Of a stretch of 64,000 nt of DNA, positions 23,071 through 34,965 are shown one piece after another; the stretch's first letter is position 1; the number at the start of each line of letters is the position of its first letter. The stretch is taken from positions 7,627,570-7,691,569 of the forward strand of contig ML661900.1 in NCBI GenBank assembly GCA_007570785.1, written 5' to 3'. The notes under the pieces were generated by a model that had not been told where the DNA came from, ran no database searches, and saw only the letters and a program-made list of their open reading frames with translations. A program made the position numbers and the translations under genes. This DNA comes from Antilocapra americana (lineage: Eukaryota; Chordata; Mammalia; Artiodactyla; Antilocapridae).

Positions 23071-24096
23071 AAAACCTTGCAAAAATAGCTGTTGACAAAG
23101 AAAGAGGAAAGGAAAAGCCAATTCTATTTTGGGCTAGATCAAAAGAATTATCTCATGGCAGTGAAGGAAGAGGGTTTTTATTACGTCAGTGATGACGTAC
23201 CTAAAACCCAATTATAAGTTTGTGGCCATATTGCTCAGTTTCATTTTCACATTGAAGACAAGATGTAAAGAGACAAGAACTTATGGAGTTACCACTCGTC
23301 AGGCTTGTGCTCAAGTAGAAGAAACTAGATACACCATGTCTAAAAGGATGGTAAAGGAAAGGCTGTTTTTGTGCTGTTTCTACTCTCCAAGAAGTATGGG
23401 TAGATATGGTGCACTTGTAAACAGCTGAAAAAATATTTTGCATATAGAAAATAAACTATCGTTTTCTCTTGAATTAAAGTGGTGGAAGTTGAAGAAATGT
23501 TAATCGACAATCTCAAATAGGGCAGCAGAAAGCAAGGTAGGATGATATCATTATAAATCACCTTGTCTGCCCAGTGAATATCTGCTTTGTACTTATTGTG
23601 GGTAATGGAGAAGCTAAACGACTCTGAAAAATACACAAAGAAATACTTTGATATTAAGAAATACTCGATACTTGCAGCATCAAAGCTTAACTGCCTCCTT
23701 CTGATCCTCCTCACAGATTCGATCAAGTGTTAGTTATGTTTAAAAAAAAGATTACACTACTTTTTCCATCTCTTTATCAAACTTTACACATGTGGCTGAA
23801 GTGTCCCAATAAAAGAATAACAGAAGGAATGCAGGATCTGATGGAGCCAGGACACAATATACAGAATGGCCTTTCTCCTTCCTCCCACCAGAAAATTTTG
23901 GACCATTACCACTGCTTTCATTCAATGGAAAAACACAGTAGATGACATCACCAAGGTCAACAGAAACAAAATATATGCTATATAGAAATTAAATGCATTA
24001 GCAACTTTTAACTGATTGACTCAACAAGTATTTATTGAGCACATAATATATACAAGGGAAGACCTGCAAAGGGGTGGATGGGATTTCAACTAAGAT
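23071..24096. other. Unassigned DNA
   Basis: Open frames on both strands around 23200-23730 show no recognisable domain. 24010-24055 (CAACAAGTATTTATTGAGCAC) resembles the 3' end of an L2 or MIR-type repeat in reverse. Confidence 0.45.
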
Positions 24097-24108
24097 ATGA
24101 CTAACAAG

Positions 24109-24323
24109 GTGAGACCCAGGTGGTGCTAGTGGTAAAGAACCCACCTGCCAATGCAGGAGACATAGAGATGTGGTTCAATCTCCGGGCTAGGAAGATCCCC
24201 TGGAGGAGGGCATGGCAACCCACTTCAGTGTTCTTGCCTGGAGACTCTCATGGACAGAAGAGCCTGGTAGTTGACAGTCCACAGGGTTGCAAAGAGTCGG
24301 ACATGACTGAAGCAACTTAGCAC
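24109..24323 (+). mobile_element. Bov-tA SINE with TSD
   Basis: Forward copy from the head (AGGTGGTGCTAGTGGTAAAG) to ACTGAAGCAACTTAGCAC. Imperfect 12-bp TSD ATGACTAACAAG (24097-24108) / ATGATTGACAAG (24324-24335). Confidence 0.92.
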
Positions 24324-24527
24324 ATGATTGACAAGAATTTAGCCTTTCTGAAATCTGGGGAAAGGACTTTCTAGGCAGAGGAAACAGCAAGCAGGAACAG
24401 CAAAGGCTTTATGGCGAGTCTGAGAACTTTTAAGAAGGACAGTGTGGTTGGAACATGTTGAGAGAGAGAGGAGCAAGCTCCAAGGTTATGTGAGAGGTAG
24501 GCAGGCACCCTGTTAAGCAGAACCTTA

Positions 24528-24843
24528 TATTGTGCTGTGCTTACTCACTCAGTTATGTCTGATGCTTTGCGACCCCATGGACTATAGCCTGCCAGGTTCC
24601 TCTGTCCATGGGGAATACTGGAGTGGGGTGCCCTGCCCTCCTCCAGGGGATCTTCCCAACCCAGGGATCGAACCCTGGTCTCCCGCATTGCAGGAGGATT
24701 CTTTACTGTCTGAGTCACCAAGAAAGCCCAAGAATGGGTAGCCTATTCCTTCTTCAGGGGATCTTCCTGACCCAGGAATCAAACTGGGCTCTCCTGCAAT
24801 GCAGGTGGATTCTTTACCAGCTGAGCTACCTGAGAAGCCCAGG
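24528..24843 (-). mobile_element. Dimeric Bov-tA/Bov-A2-type SINE with TSD
   Basis: Reverse-strand element with two head units in tandem: the first ends at AGAAAGCCCA (about 24730) and a second begins AGAATGGGTAGCC and ends AGAAGCCCAGG. A complete SINE 3' part lies at the left. Flanked by exact AGAACCTTA at 24519-24527 and 24844-24852, so the dimer inserted as one unit. Confidence 0.88.
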
Positions 24844-24852
24844 AGAACCTTA

Positions 24853-25254
24853 GACACCATAACTAAAAATTTAGATGACAGGCTGAACTTGGTGGAAGCT
24901 ACTGGAGCATTTTAAAGTGGATCACAATGATATTATTTACAGTTTTTATCTCATTCTAGTAAATAAGGATGGTTGCCTTGTAATTTGAGGGTAAAAAATG
25001 AATATGACGTCCTAGATTATTAACAGAATCAAAAGACATACCAAAAATTAACAACTTCAGTTACAAAATTAGGAATTATTGCATGTTACAGAAACCCAAA
25101 CCCTCTGAGCATGTCATGACATCAAAGTGGTTAAAAGAAGCTGTTGATGGGGGCATGGGTTTCTTAATACAAAGTTCAGGCTCTTTCCTGGAGTGGTAAA
25201 TAAGCAACTGGGAGCAGGTAAAGGTATGGACAGATTTCAGAAGAAAAGAGCAGG
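24853..25254. other. Unassigned DNA
   Basis: Nothing recognised. Confidence 0.5.
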
Positions 25255-25437
25255 GAGAATCCTCATGTCAATTCAGGAGATATAAGAGACCTGGGTCTGA
25301 TCCCTGAGTCAGGAAGACTCCCTGGAGAAGGACACAGCAATCCACTCCAGTATTCTTGTTTGGAAAATCCCATTGTCAGAGGAGACTGGTGGGCTACAGT
25401 CCATGGAATCACAAAGAGTTGGACATGACTGAGTATC
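25255..25437 (+). mobile_element. Bov-tA SINE, 5'-truncated
   Basis: Forward copy beginning within the head (AATCCTCATGTCAATTCAGG) and running through GACTCCCTGGAGAAGG to GTTGGACATGACTGAG. Confidence 0.9.
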
Positions 25438-26834
25438 TAATATAACATTAGTCATCCTCCAAAAAGAACTGATACACACACACATACACAAATATATATT
25501 TGTATTTCCATTCCCAATCACCAGAATTCTTCATCTGTAAAAAAGCCTAACAGAAAAATAAATGCTTGGATATTCTAAGTAATTCTCAGGGCAACTTTTA
25601 CATACAATGTGAGAAGAATCAGTATTCTGAGAAAGTAAAAGGAGACCTAGAGTGACAAAGTGAGAAAAGAAGTTCGACTTCTACTGAAGGTGGATTTCAG
25701 ACCAGATTAACCAGTGTCAAAGTTATCTTTTCAGGACTATCTTACCAGAGATCCCTGAGGAATCATGAGGAACATAACACCATCAGACAGAAGAGATATG
25801 AACACAGTGAGAATCAAACTGGCTGAACTGCTAAAACAGGGCATGTAGAAAAAAATTACTAATGAAAGAGGTTAGAAAGAGAATTGGAAACAGAGAAGGG
25901 CCAGGCAATTTAAAATGGGAGAATTACAGAGACACTAAAGGAGAGAGGAGAGAACAATGAGGAAGAAATAAAAGGGACAGGGAACAGAAGGAAAAAAAGT
26001 ACCGAATATCCTTTCCAGGGTGGAAGAGAAAACACCTCTTTGGGTTCTGCTGTTCTTGAATTCAGCTTCAGAAGAAACATTCCAAGACCAATGCATGTTT
26101 CTGCAGACTGCGTTAAAAGGATGTTGCCACATGTATTCACAATAGACTGACTATAAAGCCACTACACTCTCAAAGGAAAGGAGTGTTTAGTGCTCACATA
26201 GATTTTGCTCTTTTAAGAAACAGTAATCAGTCTGTGTATGTAATTTGGAGAGTAGTGTAAATTTGGATAGGGCTTGTTTATAATTGGGCACTAATGTGGG
26301 AGTATTGTGCTAATGAAAGAGTCAAGAGGGAGGCAGAGGCAGCTCTTTAATAGATAGTTTGTAATAGCAGTAATTGTAGACCCAGCAATTTTGCTTAACA
26401 ATTGCTCCATCCACTGGTTTGTGAAGGCTTGTTATATTTTTCTATGGCATCTTTTTAATCATGGTGCATGGTGGTGAACTGGCCTAGGTTTTAGATGGGG
26501 GAATGGATTCATGGAGTAGTTATTTCTTTTTATGGGTAGGATGTCTCAAGAAAACAGGTGCCCTAGGTGATGCCAAATGTCACTACGCAGCACAGTAAGA
26601 GTAGAGTGTAACTGTCTCTGTAAATGAGAGGCAGTGGGGAGATGGTAACCCTGGGGGTTGCATTATTAAGGCAGCTTCTGCACACTTGGGAATCATTGTT
26701 TCTTACTCTGTGCCTCGCCGTGGGCCAGGAGTCTGGAACCTTGATCTTGAAGAAAATTGAATGAGATGAAAGTCGGGATTCAGTAAAGGTAGCAGCATGA
26801 TAGAAAAAAAGTACAGAACTAGGGCTATAAATAC
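25438..26834. other. Unassigned DNA
   Basis: A short CA-rich run near 25472-25490. No gene recognised; open frames at 25910-26140 and 26563-26838 lack domains. Confidence 0.5.
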
Positions 26835-27020
26835 TCACGTTGGAATTCCAGTTCTGCTATTGACGAGCTGTTACTTCATGTGAATTATTTACCCTTTCTG
26901 AGCTTTAGCAGTAAGAATAATCAAATCTAGTAGTTAAGATTAAATAAATTAGTATGTAAAGTGCTCAGTTACAGGGCCTATCTCATAGAACCAAGGTATT
27001 ATTATTATTTTTACTGTCAG
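26835..27020 (+). mobile_element. MIR SINE fragment
   Basis: Diverged MIR in forward orientation: GAATTCCAGTTCTGC, ACGAGCTGTTACTTCATGTG, TTACCCTTTCTGAGC, then AAGTGCTCAGTTACAGGGCC and a run ending in ATTATTATT. Confidence 0.75.
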
Positions 27021-27194
27021 CATTTCAGAAGAACGTTTTAAATGCTTTCACTTAAAAATCAGGAGGTATATTACAAAGGTATAAGAATCTAAAAAATATG
27101 AAGTTGAATGAAAAAAGTATGTTGTCAATGATAGAATGTATATAGAGCTTTGACATGCTAGAATGGCTACAGAGATGTTAAAAGCCTAAAATAC

Positions 27195-27425
27195 CACTAT
27201 GTACTGTTGACCCTGACGTGGGTTTGAACTGCATGAGCCCACTTACATGTGTTTTTCCAGTAGTAAAGACCACAGCACTACACAATTTTTGGTTGATTGA
27301 ATGCATGGATGAAGACCACCAAATACAAAGTTATAGGAAGATTTTTGATTGCTGGGAAGAGAGGAGAGTAGGGGGCCATTCCTAACTCCATATTGTTCAG
27401 TGATCAACCGTACAGGTTTGTTTCA
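27195..27425 (+). mobile_element. TcMar-Tigger-type MITE relic
   Basis: TGTTGACCCTGACGTGGG, TTTGAACTGCATGAGCCCAC and, at the right end, TTGTTCAGTGATCAACCGTAC match the ends and core of a common mammalian Tigger-derived nonautonomous element (MER2-like; the exact family name is uncertain). The ends are imperfect inverted repeats. It has no coding capacity. Confidence 0.7.
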
Positions 27426-27642
27426 CTATTCAAAAGTAGAGTGTTCCTAGGAAAACTTTTGTGAGCTGAAATGGCATAAAGCAAGGAAATAATGACCTCA
27501 GGACACATCTTGCTAAGGAATATACAGACTAAATCAAGATGAAGACAGATGCTCACAGACACAGTTCAAAGCTATGGCAGCTTGATGCTGAGATACTGAG
27601 TATAGATTCCAGGGAAGGAGCTTGGCAGCACCATTCTGCCTG

Positions 27643-27836
27643 AGTGAGTGAAAGTAGCTCAGTCTTTCGCTCACTCTTTCAGACTCTTTGTGACCCCAAG
27701 GACTATAAAGTCCATGGAATTCTCCAGGCCAGAATACTAGAGTGGGTAGTCTTTCCTTTCTCCAGGGGATCTTCCCAACCCAGGTCTCCCACACTGCAGG
27801 TGGGTTCTTTACCAGCTGAGCCACAAAGGAAGCTCA
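27643..27836 (-). mobile_element. Bov-tA SINE
   Basis: Reverse-strand copy from GTGAAAGTAGCTCAGTC to CCACAAAGGAAGCTC; part of the region between GATCTTCCCAACCCAGG and the head is deleted. No clear TSD. Confidence 0.9.
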
Positions 27837-27837
27837 G

Positions 27838-28165
27838 GGTGTGCTGCCTTTATAAAGACTCACTGCAAAACCATCAATGAACACTATTTTCACATTTTAT
27901 CTTTTCTTCCTAAAAGTAAAAGCCCTCTTCAACTTCACTTGATGAGCAAAAACAGATATCAAAGTAGGTCTTCTGTAAAGGCCAAGTAATGTAAAGTAAA
28001 TTTCTGAAAAGTAGGGGATATCTGTATTCTTACGGATTAGAGAAATAAATGAGAATGATAAATTCCACATTCAGGATAGTGGTTTGCTCTGCAGGAAGAT
28101 GAAAGAAGGGGTGGGAACGAATGTAAATGACAGGAGAGAAGTACAGACAATGCAGCACAGCTTTA
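27838..28165. other. Unassigned DNA
   Basis: Nothing recognised. Confidence 0.5.
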
Positions 28166-28167
28166 AC

Positions 28168-28378
28168 AGTTGGCACTGGTGGTAAAGAACCCTCCTGCCA
28201 ATGCGGGAGACATAAGAGACACAGGTTTGATTCCTGGGTCAGAATATCCCCTGGAAGAGGGCACGGCAACCCATCCCAGTATTCACACCTGGAGAATCCC
28301 ATGGACAGACAAGCCTGGTGGGCTATAGTCCATGGGGTCACAAAGAGTCAAACATGACTGAAGCCACTTAACAAGCAC
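28168..28378 (+). mobile_element. Bov-tA SINE
   Basis: Forward copy from ACTGGTGGTAAAGAACC to ACTGAAGCCACTTAACAAGC. The first bases of the head are missing. Confidence 0.92.
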
Positions 28379-28552
28379 AAGATGTTTCAGTTCCTGGGTT
28401 GTGTTACGAGAACATGGGTATGTAATTATTTATTTTATCTCTATCACTTCATAGGTTTCTAAGTTTTAAATTATTTAATTGTTCAGTTCTGTTTATAGGT
28501 AATATAAAGTCATTAAATATGTAGGAAAACTATCCTTGAGCATTTAGATTGT

Positions 28553-28741
28553 TGTTGCTGTGCAGTCCCTCAGTCGTGTCCAACTCTGATCCCATGAACT
28601 GCAGTATGCCAGGCTTCCCTATTCTTTACCATCTCCTGGAGCTTGCTCAAACTCATGTCCATTAAGTTGGTGATGCCATCCAACCATCTTGTCCTCTGTT
28701 GTCCCCTTCTCCTCCTGCCTTCAATCTTTCCCAGCATCAGG
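28553..28741 (-). mobile_element. BovB 3'-end fragment
   Basis: Reverse-strand BovB 3' end (TGCAGTCCCTCAGTCGTGTC to AATCTTTCCCAGCATCAG), including ATCTCCTGGAGCTTGCTC and GGTGATGCCATCCAACC, which are absent from Bov-tA. 5'-truncated. Confidence 0.9.
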
Positions 28742-28849
28742 TTAAAAATACTATACGGATACTTTTGTGTACAATGTCTTATAGAAACTACAAACATCAA
28801 CACACTTGAGCAAACTAGTGTGGTAGAAAAAAAAATGTAGCTCTAAGTT

Positions 28850-29037
28850 AGAGTAGGCTCAAAACTTGGCTCTGGTGACTTGAGCCCTGTGATTTAGACA
28901 ATGTCCTTGGCCTTGATAATTTAGTTTCTTAATCTATAAAGCCAGAATAACAATACTTACTTCACAGGGCTTGTGATGATTCAATAAAACAGCACATTGA
29001 CCTTATATATAGAAGGCTCTCAACTAACATAAGCTTA
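28850..29037 (+). mobile_element. MIR SINE fragment
   Basis: CTCAAAACTTGGCTCTGG, TGTGATTTAGACAATG, TTTAGTTTCTTAATCTATAA and ACTTACTTCACAGGGCTTG follow the MIR order. Confidence 0.78.
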
Positions 29038-29040
29038 ACT

Positions 29041-30194
29041 AGCACCTTTCCCAGAGAAAGCCACAGTGACGCTATGAAGCTCTGCTATCGTCCCTACTGG
29101 GGAACGATAAATGTAAATGTGAATTTCTATTTGTTTAAATATAATTTGAGGCAGCAACATAGTATTTTTTAAAATCATCAGAGCAGAGGTCCCATGTCAC
29201 CTAAAAGCCTGGAAGGGGAGTTAGATGTGGGGACTAGAGAATGAGTAGGAGAACTATCACTAACATCATTTAGGAAGAATTAAGGTGATTATTCTTTTGC
29301 TGATGAGATACCCATGTTCTATCAACAACAGAGTCAGGAGGAGAGATACACAGAATCTAAGTAAATATAACAGATAAAATGAAGTCACACAAGAAAATGC
29401 AGTATCCACTCAGCCTGGAAACAGGATTCGTTTCTTTTTCTCTGAGAAACCAACCCTCCTATCTCAGAAGGAGGCTAACAAAACAGAGACTCAAGCTTTC
29501 TTTTCCTTAAGCTATTTCCCACTTCACCTTTGTAATCCCTCTTTCTCTCTGTCCCAACCCTTCCCTCCTTACTTTTGTCTTCCCCACTCCCTCCCAGCTT
29601 GTAAGAATTCACCAGCTTTTAATTCTGGATGAAGAAGGACACTGGATAAAGAATTATTTAAACTTGAAATACTACAATTATTAGACAATCTCTATGCTAA
29701 TAAAAGTATAACCTACCAAAAAAAACCGAAAGAAAAGTAAGGGTAAAACCATGAGTCATAAACTGGTTCATTAAAATAGGTGACCTTTAACTATGCCTCA
29801 CTGGCATTTTCTCCTCACAAAATATGACCACTTATATAAGACACCATGAAATTACATACCTGTTATAGCTAGTTTTGCTCTTTGCAAATGGAGCTGCACA
29901 TATTAGAAATTAGAATAATGTTTTGTATCCAAGGGCGTGCTTTTTTAAAGAAACCTAAAAAGTATGTTTGAATTTGGGGGTTGAAGTATGAGGGTAAGAA
30001 CAGAGAATTTACACACACTTTTTTCTTTAAACTTCTTTCATCAAGAGTTAAATGAAACTGATACATTTTTGTTGCTTTGATTTTCATATCAAACAAACAG
30101 GTAAATAAGCTATATACTGATGGCATTTGTATCAACAATGAGAAAATCTAATCTTTTCAAAAAGTAAAGTTGTTAAGATAAAAATATTTTATAT
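29041..30194. other. Unassigned DNA
   Basis: Pyrimidine-rich at 29520-29600. No gene or family recognised. Confidence 0.5.
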
Positions 30195-30720
30195 TATGCA
30201 ATATTAGTAAAGGCATAGAGAAACAGGCATTCTCAACTGCTATTGGTAGGAGAATTCCCTTTAGAAAGTAATTTGACAATAGTAAGTATCAAATTTTAGT
30301 TGCGCTTACTCTTTGATACAGAGTATTCACTTCTAGGAATGTGGGCTACAAATGTACTCACTCACACAAAGGGTATTAGTGAAGCAATGTTTCAGTAACT
30401 AAAGAAAAGACCCAACCTACATGTCAATTAATAAGACACTGGCCGAATAAGTACATTAGTACAGCTGTAACATGGAATACATTTCTGCAGTTAGAAAGAA
30501 TGAACTAGCTCTCAAATATACTGTATTGAATGATCATCAAGATATATGTTTAACTGAAATAAGGAAGATTAAGAAACAATTTATTTAAAATAATTACACA
30601 CATACAAACATACAACTATACATAGACTATTTCTTGGGGGAAAAAAAAAACAAACTAGTTTTTAACTCTGAGAAGGCTGATTAGAACCAGGAGTAGGAAG
30701 TGTAGTAACTGTTAAAAGTA
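30195..30720 (+). mobile_element. Old L1M 3'-end fragment
   Basis: Decayed ORF2 3' end and 3' UTR: GAGAAACAGGCATTCTCA, TTGACAATAGTAAGTATC, CACTTCTAGGAATGTGG, ACATGTCAATTAATAAGACACTGG, then 3' UTR text. Many indels. Confidence 0.75.
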
Positions 30721-31119
30721 TAATCTTTCACATTTCATATTTTATCATATTATGGATTTAAAAATACTACTATTGGTATTGGGAAGGGCAATAGATAAAT
30801 ACAGTATTGATTCTACTTGCCTACCTGAATTTGAGACAAAATAACACAAATGGAAAATTTGGCATTAGGGTTATAAACAAACTGCCTTGCTATCATACTA
30901 CCCCTGAAATAGGTACACTAAAACATTCAATCACAGACAACACTGAAGAACCACAGTTCTCCTTGCAGAAGCCTGAGAATAAAGGTCTGTACTGTATGGA
31001 TAGGGAAACTGAAACAGAAAAAGATCCCAATGGAAACTAAGCAAAATGTGTTTAGTTCTTTATCCTAAGTGCTTATCAAAGAAGTCACTCTTCCTAAGTA
31101 AGTTTCCTCTCATATGAAC
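30721..31119. other. Unassigned DNA
   Basis: Nothing recognised. The frame at 30807-31040 lacks any domain. Confidence 0.5.
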
Positions 31120-32180
31120 TCTCACTCATTTTTGCTGGGAATACCAAATGGTACAGTAACTTTGGAACAGTTTGGCAGTTCCTTATAAAATGAAACATAC
31201 TCTTTGTATACAATGCAGCAGTTGCACTCCTTCATTTTTACCCAAATGGATTAAAAATTTATGATTACACAAAAATCTGCACATGGCGGTTTATCTCAGC
31301 TTTGTTATCTCATCTTGGTTAATAACAACCAAGATGTCCTTCAGTAGGTGGGTAGATAAGTAAACTGTGGTACATCCTGACAATGGAATAGTATTCAGCA
31401 CTAAAAAAGAAATGAGTAATCAAGCCATGAAAAGAATGGAGGAATCTTCAATGATCATTACTAAAAGTTAAAGAAGCCAGTCTGAAATAGTAACATACTG
31501 TATGATTCCAACTCTATGATGGTCTCAAAAAAACAGTACAAAGATTAATGGTTCCCAGGGCTTAGAAGAGAGTGAGGTATGAATAAGTAGAGCATAGAGG
31601 ATTTTTAGGGCAGCGAAACTATTTTCTACACTATTAAAATGATGGACACATGTTATTATATATTTGTCAAAACCCACAGATTGTACAGTGTCAAGAGTGA
31701 ATTCTGGACTTTCCTGGTGGTCCAATGCAGAGGACATAGGTTCAATCCTTGGTCTAGGAAGATCCCACATGCCACAGAGCAACTAAGCCCCTGCGCCACA
31801 ACCACTGAAGCCCACAGGTCTAGCGCACATGCTCCACAACAAGAGAAGCTACTGCAATGAGAAGCCTGTGCACCACACTGAACAGTAGCCCCAGCTTGCT
31901 GCAAGTAGGAAAAGACCAGGTGGAATAACACAGACCCAGGACAGCCAAAAATAAATAAATATATTTTTAAAAAGTGAATTCTAATGTAATCTATGGACTT
32001 TGGGTAATAGCCATTTGTCTATGTAAGCTCATCAACTGTAATAAAAGTACCATTCTGGTGGGGGATGTTGATGGTGGGGAAGGCTGTGCATGCGTGGTGG
32101 CAGGGGTATATGGGAACTCTGTACTTTTCAATCAATTGGCTGTGACTCTAAAACTGTCCTAAAAAATACAATTTATTAGC
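31120..32180 (+). mobile_element. Old L1M 3' end, split by a CHR SINE
   Basis: TTGCTGGGAATACCAAATGG, GGAACAGTTTGGCAGTTCC, AAGATGTCCTTCAGTAGG and GGTTCCCAGGGCTTAGAAG are in L1M order. The 3' UTR is interrupted at 31706 and resumes at about 31983, ending near CTAAAACTGTCCTAAAAA. Confidence 0.82.
31706..31972 (+). mobile_element. CHR-type cetartiodactyl SINE with TSD
   Basis: tRNA-Glu-type head (GGACTTTCCTGGTGGTCC), then a body unlike Bov-tA: AAGATCCCACATGCCACAG, GAGCAACTAAGCCCCTGCG, AACAAGAGAAGCTACTGC, and an AATAAATAAAT tail. Flanked by exact AGTGAATTCT at 31696-31705 and 31973-31982. This family predates ruminants, so it dates the host L1M as older still. Confidence 0.9.
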
Positions 32181-34349
32181 AATAAAAAAGCAATGTTTTC
32201 TCCATTATTATCTACCTGGCTACAGACAATATTTTAAAGGTAAAATTAAGACAGTAATCTTTTACCTATTGATCTTTATGACTATTTTATGTTTCTTTTA
32301 AATCTAGTACAAAGGTAAATTTCTTAATGACCACTGAATCACTATGCTAATAGAACTATTCATGGTAATTCAGTAAATAATGTGTAGAAAAAGTTAAGGA
32401 AAAGTGACATGAGGACAACAGAGCTTTTGTAGTGACTATTACACTTTTATATCATTGCTTCAACCTCAAGATTGCCTGAAAATTGATTGAAATCTCTCAG
32501 CAGTGAAATAGTTTTAGACAATTCTGTTCTTGAGTTTCTTGATTTGATATTAAGGCTTCCTGCATGCCATTAACTTTCAAGTAAAAGAAAAAAATGCAGT
32601 CATGATATCAAAAACTATTCACCTTGCCTTAGGTTGATTTATGAAGAAAATAAACATTCTTTAAAAAAAAAAAAAACAACTCACAATATAACTACAGAAG
32701 TTAAATTACTGAGAGCTTTGTTTTTGAGAAGGATAGTATAGGGGAAGCATTACCATTTAGATCTTTGTATCACATTGGTTTAACTTGACTAAGACTGTAA
32801 AGTAACCTTCTGTATTTATTGTTTACTCCAAGGCTTTCTGATCCTGAAATAGCAGAGAGAACTACTGACTTGGAAACATTACTGTTTACATCTCACCACC
32901 CTGAGAACCAGAGGGATTTACAAGGTTAGGATGACAGGTGTGTCATGTATTTGCATCATGTTTGAAATGTTAGTAGCATATCACAGACATGGCCGGCATA
33001 TTTGTTTTGCAATATTCATCTCAGTTCCTCCTGTCAAGCACAGGAAGTGCAGGCAATATGACTCTCGGATATAGATGGTAAAAGAGCTTTCCTTTGCTAG
33101 CTCCTCTGCTCAATGACCATGAATCCACACCTCTAGAATGCAGTGAGACTCTAAAACCTTCAGTCATTCAGTAAGCTCAGCATACTGTTTGCTTCTCCAT
33201 TTATTAAAACCAGTGGCCACATTCAAGGATGAACACAGCATAGGTCTTTATCTTTTTCTTGTTTTTTTTTTTGACACCTATGTGGTAAGATGTAAAGGTT
33301 TCCATATATTCAGCTTGTTTAATATCTCCTAAATCTCTTCACCTCTATACACTGGTTAAAAGGAATACATTATATTTTTATAAGCTAGCACTTAAATTCT
33401 TTAGGTTAGCTGGCCTGGATAAGATGACTTCAGAGGGCCTTAAAAACACTGGGTATGGGTCAGGTAAATTTTTGATTGGAGAGAAAGGGAAAATTCTGGA
33501 ATATAAAATGCCATTCTGCAGTATATCTGCAGTGTCAATAACAGCAAGCACGAAAGTTGTTCTCTTCCTCGTCCTATTAATAGTTAAGGAGAACAAAGAG
33601 AAGATGCTAAATGTGGGTAAAGAAATCATTTTTAAAAAACAAAACAAAACATATTTTCCTTCTGTTACAGTTTTGCTAAGTTTCGTAAGGGTCACTGAAT
33701 ACAATGTCATCGCAATAATTCTTCAGGTTACTGATTTGCCAAAGTGTTGTCTGAGAATGAGAAGAGTGCTACAATCCCTCAGAGTAGTGATATTGCATGG
33801 AAGTTCTTAAAAAACAAAGAAATTAATTATTTATAAATGCCAATATTTAGCTGCAAATTTCCTGATGAAAAAGCTGTCAGAGGCTCCCTTTTTCCTATGA
33901 TAATCAGCCGGAATTCTTTTCTTGGCTTCCAGATACTCATAATTTTGCCCAAAATTTGTGTTCTACCATTCTTCAACCTAAATCTTTCCTTCACATATGC
34001 CTGCATGAGCATCCCGCTATGCTCAGAGTTTCCCTATTTCAGAACATCTTCTTCTTTACTACTTATCTAAAAATTTCAAGAACTAGCTTCAGACCCATCT
34101 CTATAAAGCTTCTCATATCTATTAATTTAATTTTTAAATAAATTCCTATAACATTCAATCTGATTGAATAACTCAGCTATATAATTATAGTGGTTAGCAG
34201 TGGTTCTGCAAATGTGGAAACTTACAATTGGTGAATCTAGATAATGGATATATGTGTGTGTGTGTGCACTTATTGGGCTATTCTTGGCACTTGCTCACAA
34301 ACTGAACATTTTTTCAAACATTTAGGGAAGAAATGTCTTACGACAGACA
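32181..34349. other. Unassigned DNA
   Basis: Overlapping open frames on both strands at 33378-33810 show no recognisable domain; the longest (128 codons) is Lys/Val/Leu-rich and probably a chance frame. A short TG run lies at 34252-34266. Confidence 0.5.
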
Positions 34350-34520
34350 GCCTGTTGTCAAAGGCTAGTGTCCCAATCTACCAGCTGTGTGTCCTTGCAC
34401 AAGGCCTGTCTTTGACTCAGTTTCCATTGTAAATAACAATTCAAAAAATGGTGTTTACCCCATGGGGCTGTTGTGATAATCACATGAGATAATGGCTATT
34501 TAAGGTTTATCTCAGTAATT
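34350..34520 (+). mobile_element. MIR SINE fragment
   Basis: TACCAGCTGTGTGTCCTTGC, TTTGACTCAGTTTCCATTG, then CCCATGGGGCTGTTGTG and ATCACATGAGATAATGGC follow the MIR consensus order. Confidence 0.82.
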
Positions 34521-34554
34521 GCAAGATAAGTTTGTTATTTACAATGTGTGCAAT

Positions 34555-34740
34555 GCAGTACAACCCAGAGGTTAAGAATATGCCCTCCACAATCAGATAC
34601 CGAAGTTCACGTCCTAACCCCACCACTCACTGCCTATGTGTGTGCACAAATGTTGGACTTCTCTGAGTTTTAGTTCCTCTTCTCCTTTAAAAAAATTTTG
34701 ATGAGGATTATAAAGGTAATAGGGAAAGAATGTTACACAG
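34555..34740 (+). mobile_element. MIR SINE fragment, second copy
   Basis: CAGAGGTTAAGAATATGCCC, ATCAGATACCGAAGTTCA, CCACTCACTGCCTATGTG, CTTCTCTGAGTTTTAGTTCC: another forward MIR, right after the first. Confidence 0.78.
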
Positions 34741-34750
34741 TATTTGGCAG

Positions 34751-34955
34751 GTGTGTGTATGTTCTTAGTTGTGTCTGACTCTGCCCCCTCATGGACAGTA
34801 GCCCGCCAAGCTCTTCTATCCATGGAATTTTCCAGGTAAGAATATCGAGGTGGGTTGCCATTTCCTACTCTTCCTGACCCAGGGACTGAACCTGTGTCTC
34901 TTGGTCTCCTGCCCTGGCAGGTGGATTCTTCACCAATGCACCACCTGGGAAGCCC
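34751..34955 (-). mobile_element. Bov-tA SINE with TSD
   Basis: Reverse-strand copy ending CCACCTGGGAAGCCC. Flanked by exact 10-bp TATTTGGCAG at 34741-34750 and 34956-34965. Confidence 0.94.
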
Positions 34956-34965
34956 TATTTGGCAG

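Noticed and set aside
23189..23726. Overlapping open frames on both strands as a gene
   Set aside because: No domain, no supporting context, and codon content follows the local AT bias.
33424..33810. 128-codon open frame overlapping a 110-codon frame on the other strand
   Set aside because: No recognisable domain, mutually overlapping frames, and AT-rich composition make chance the simplest explanation.
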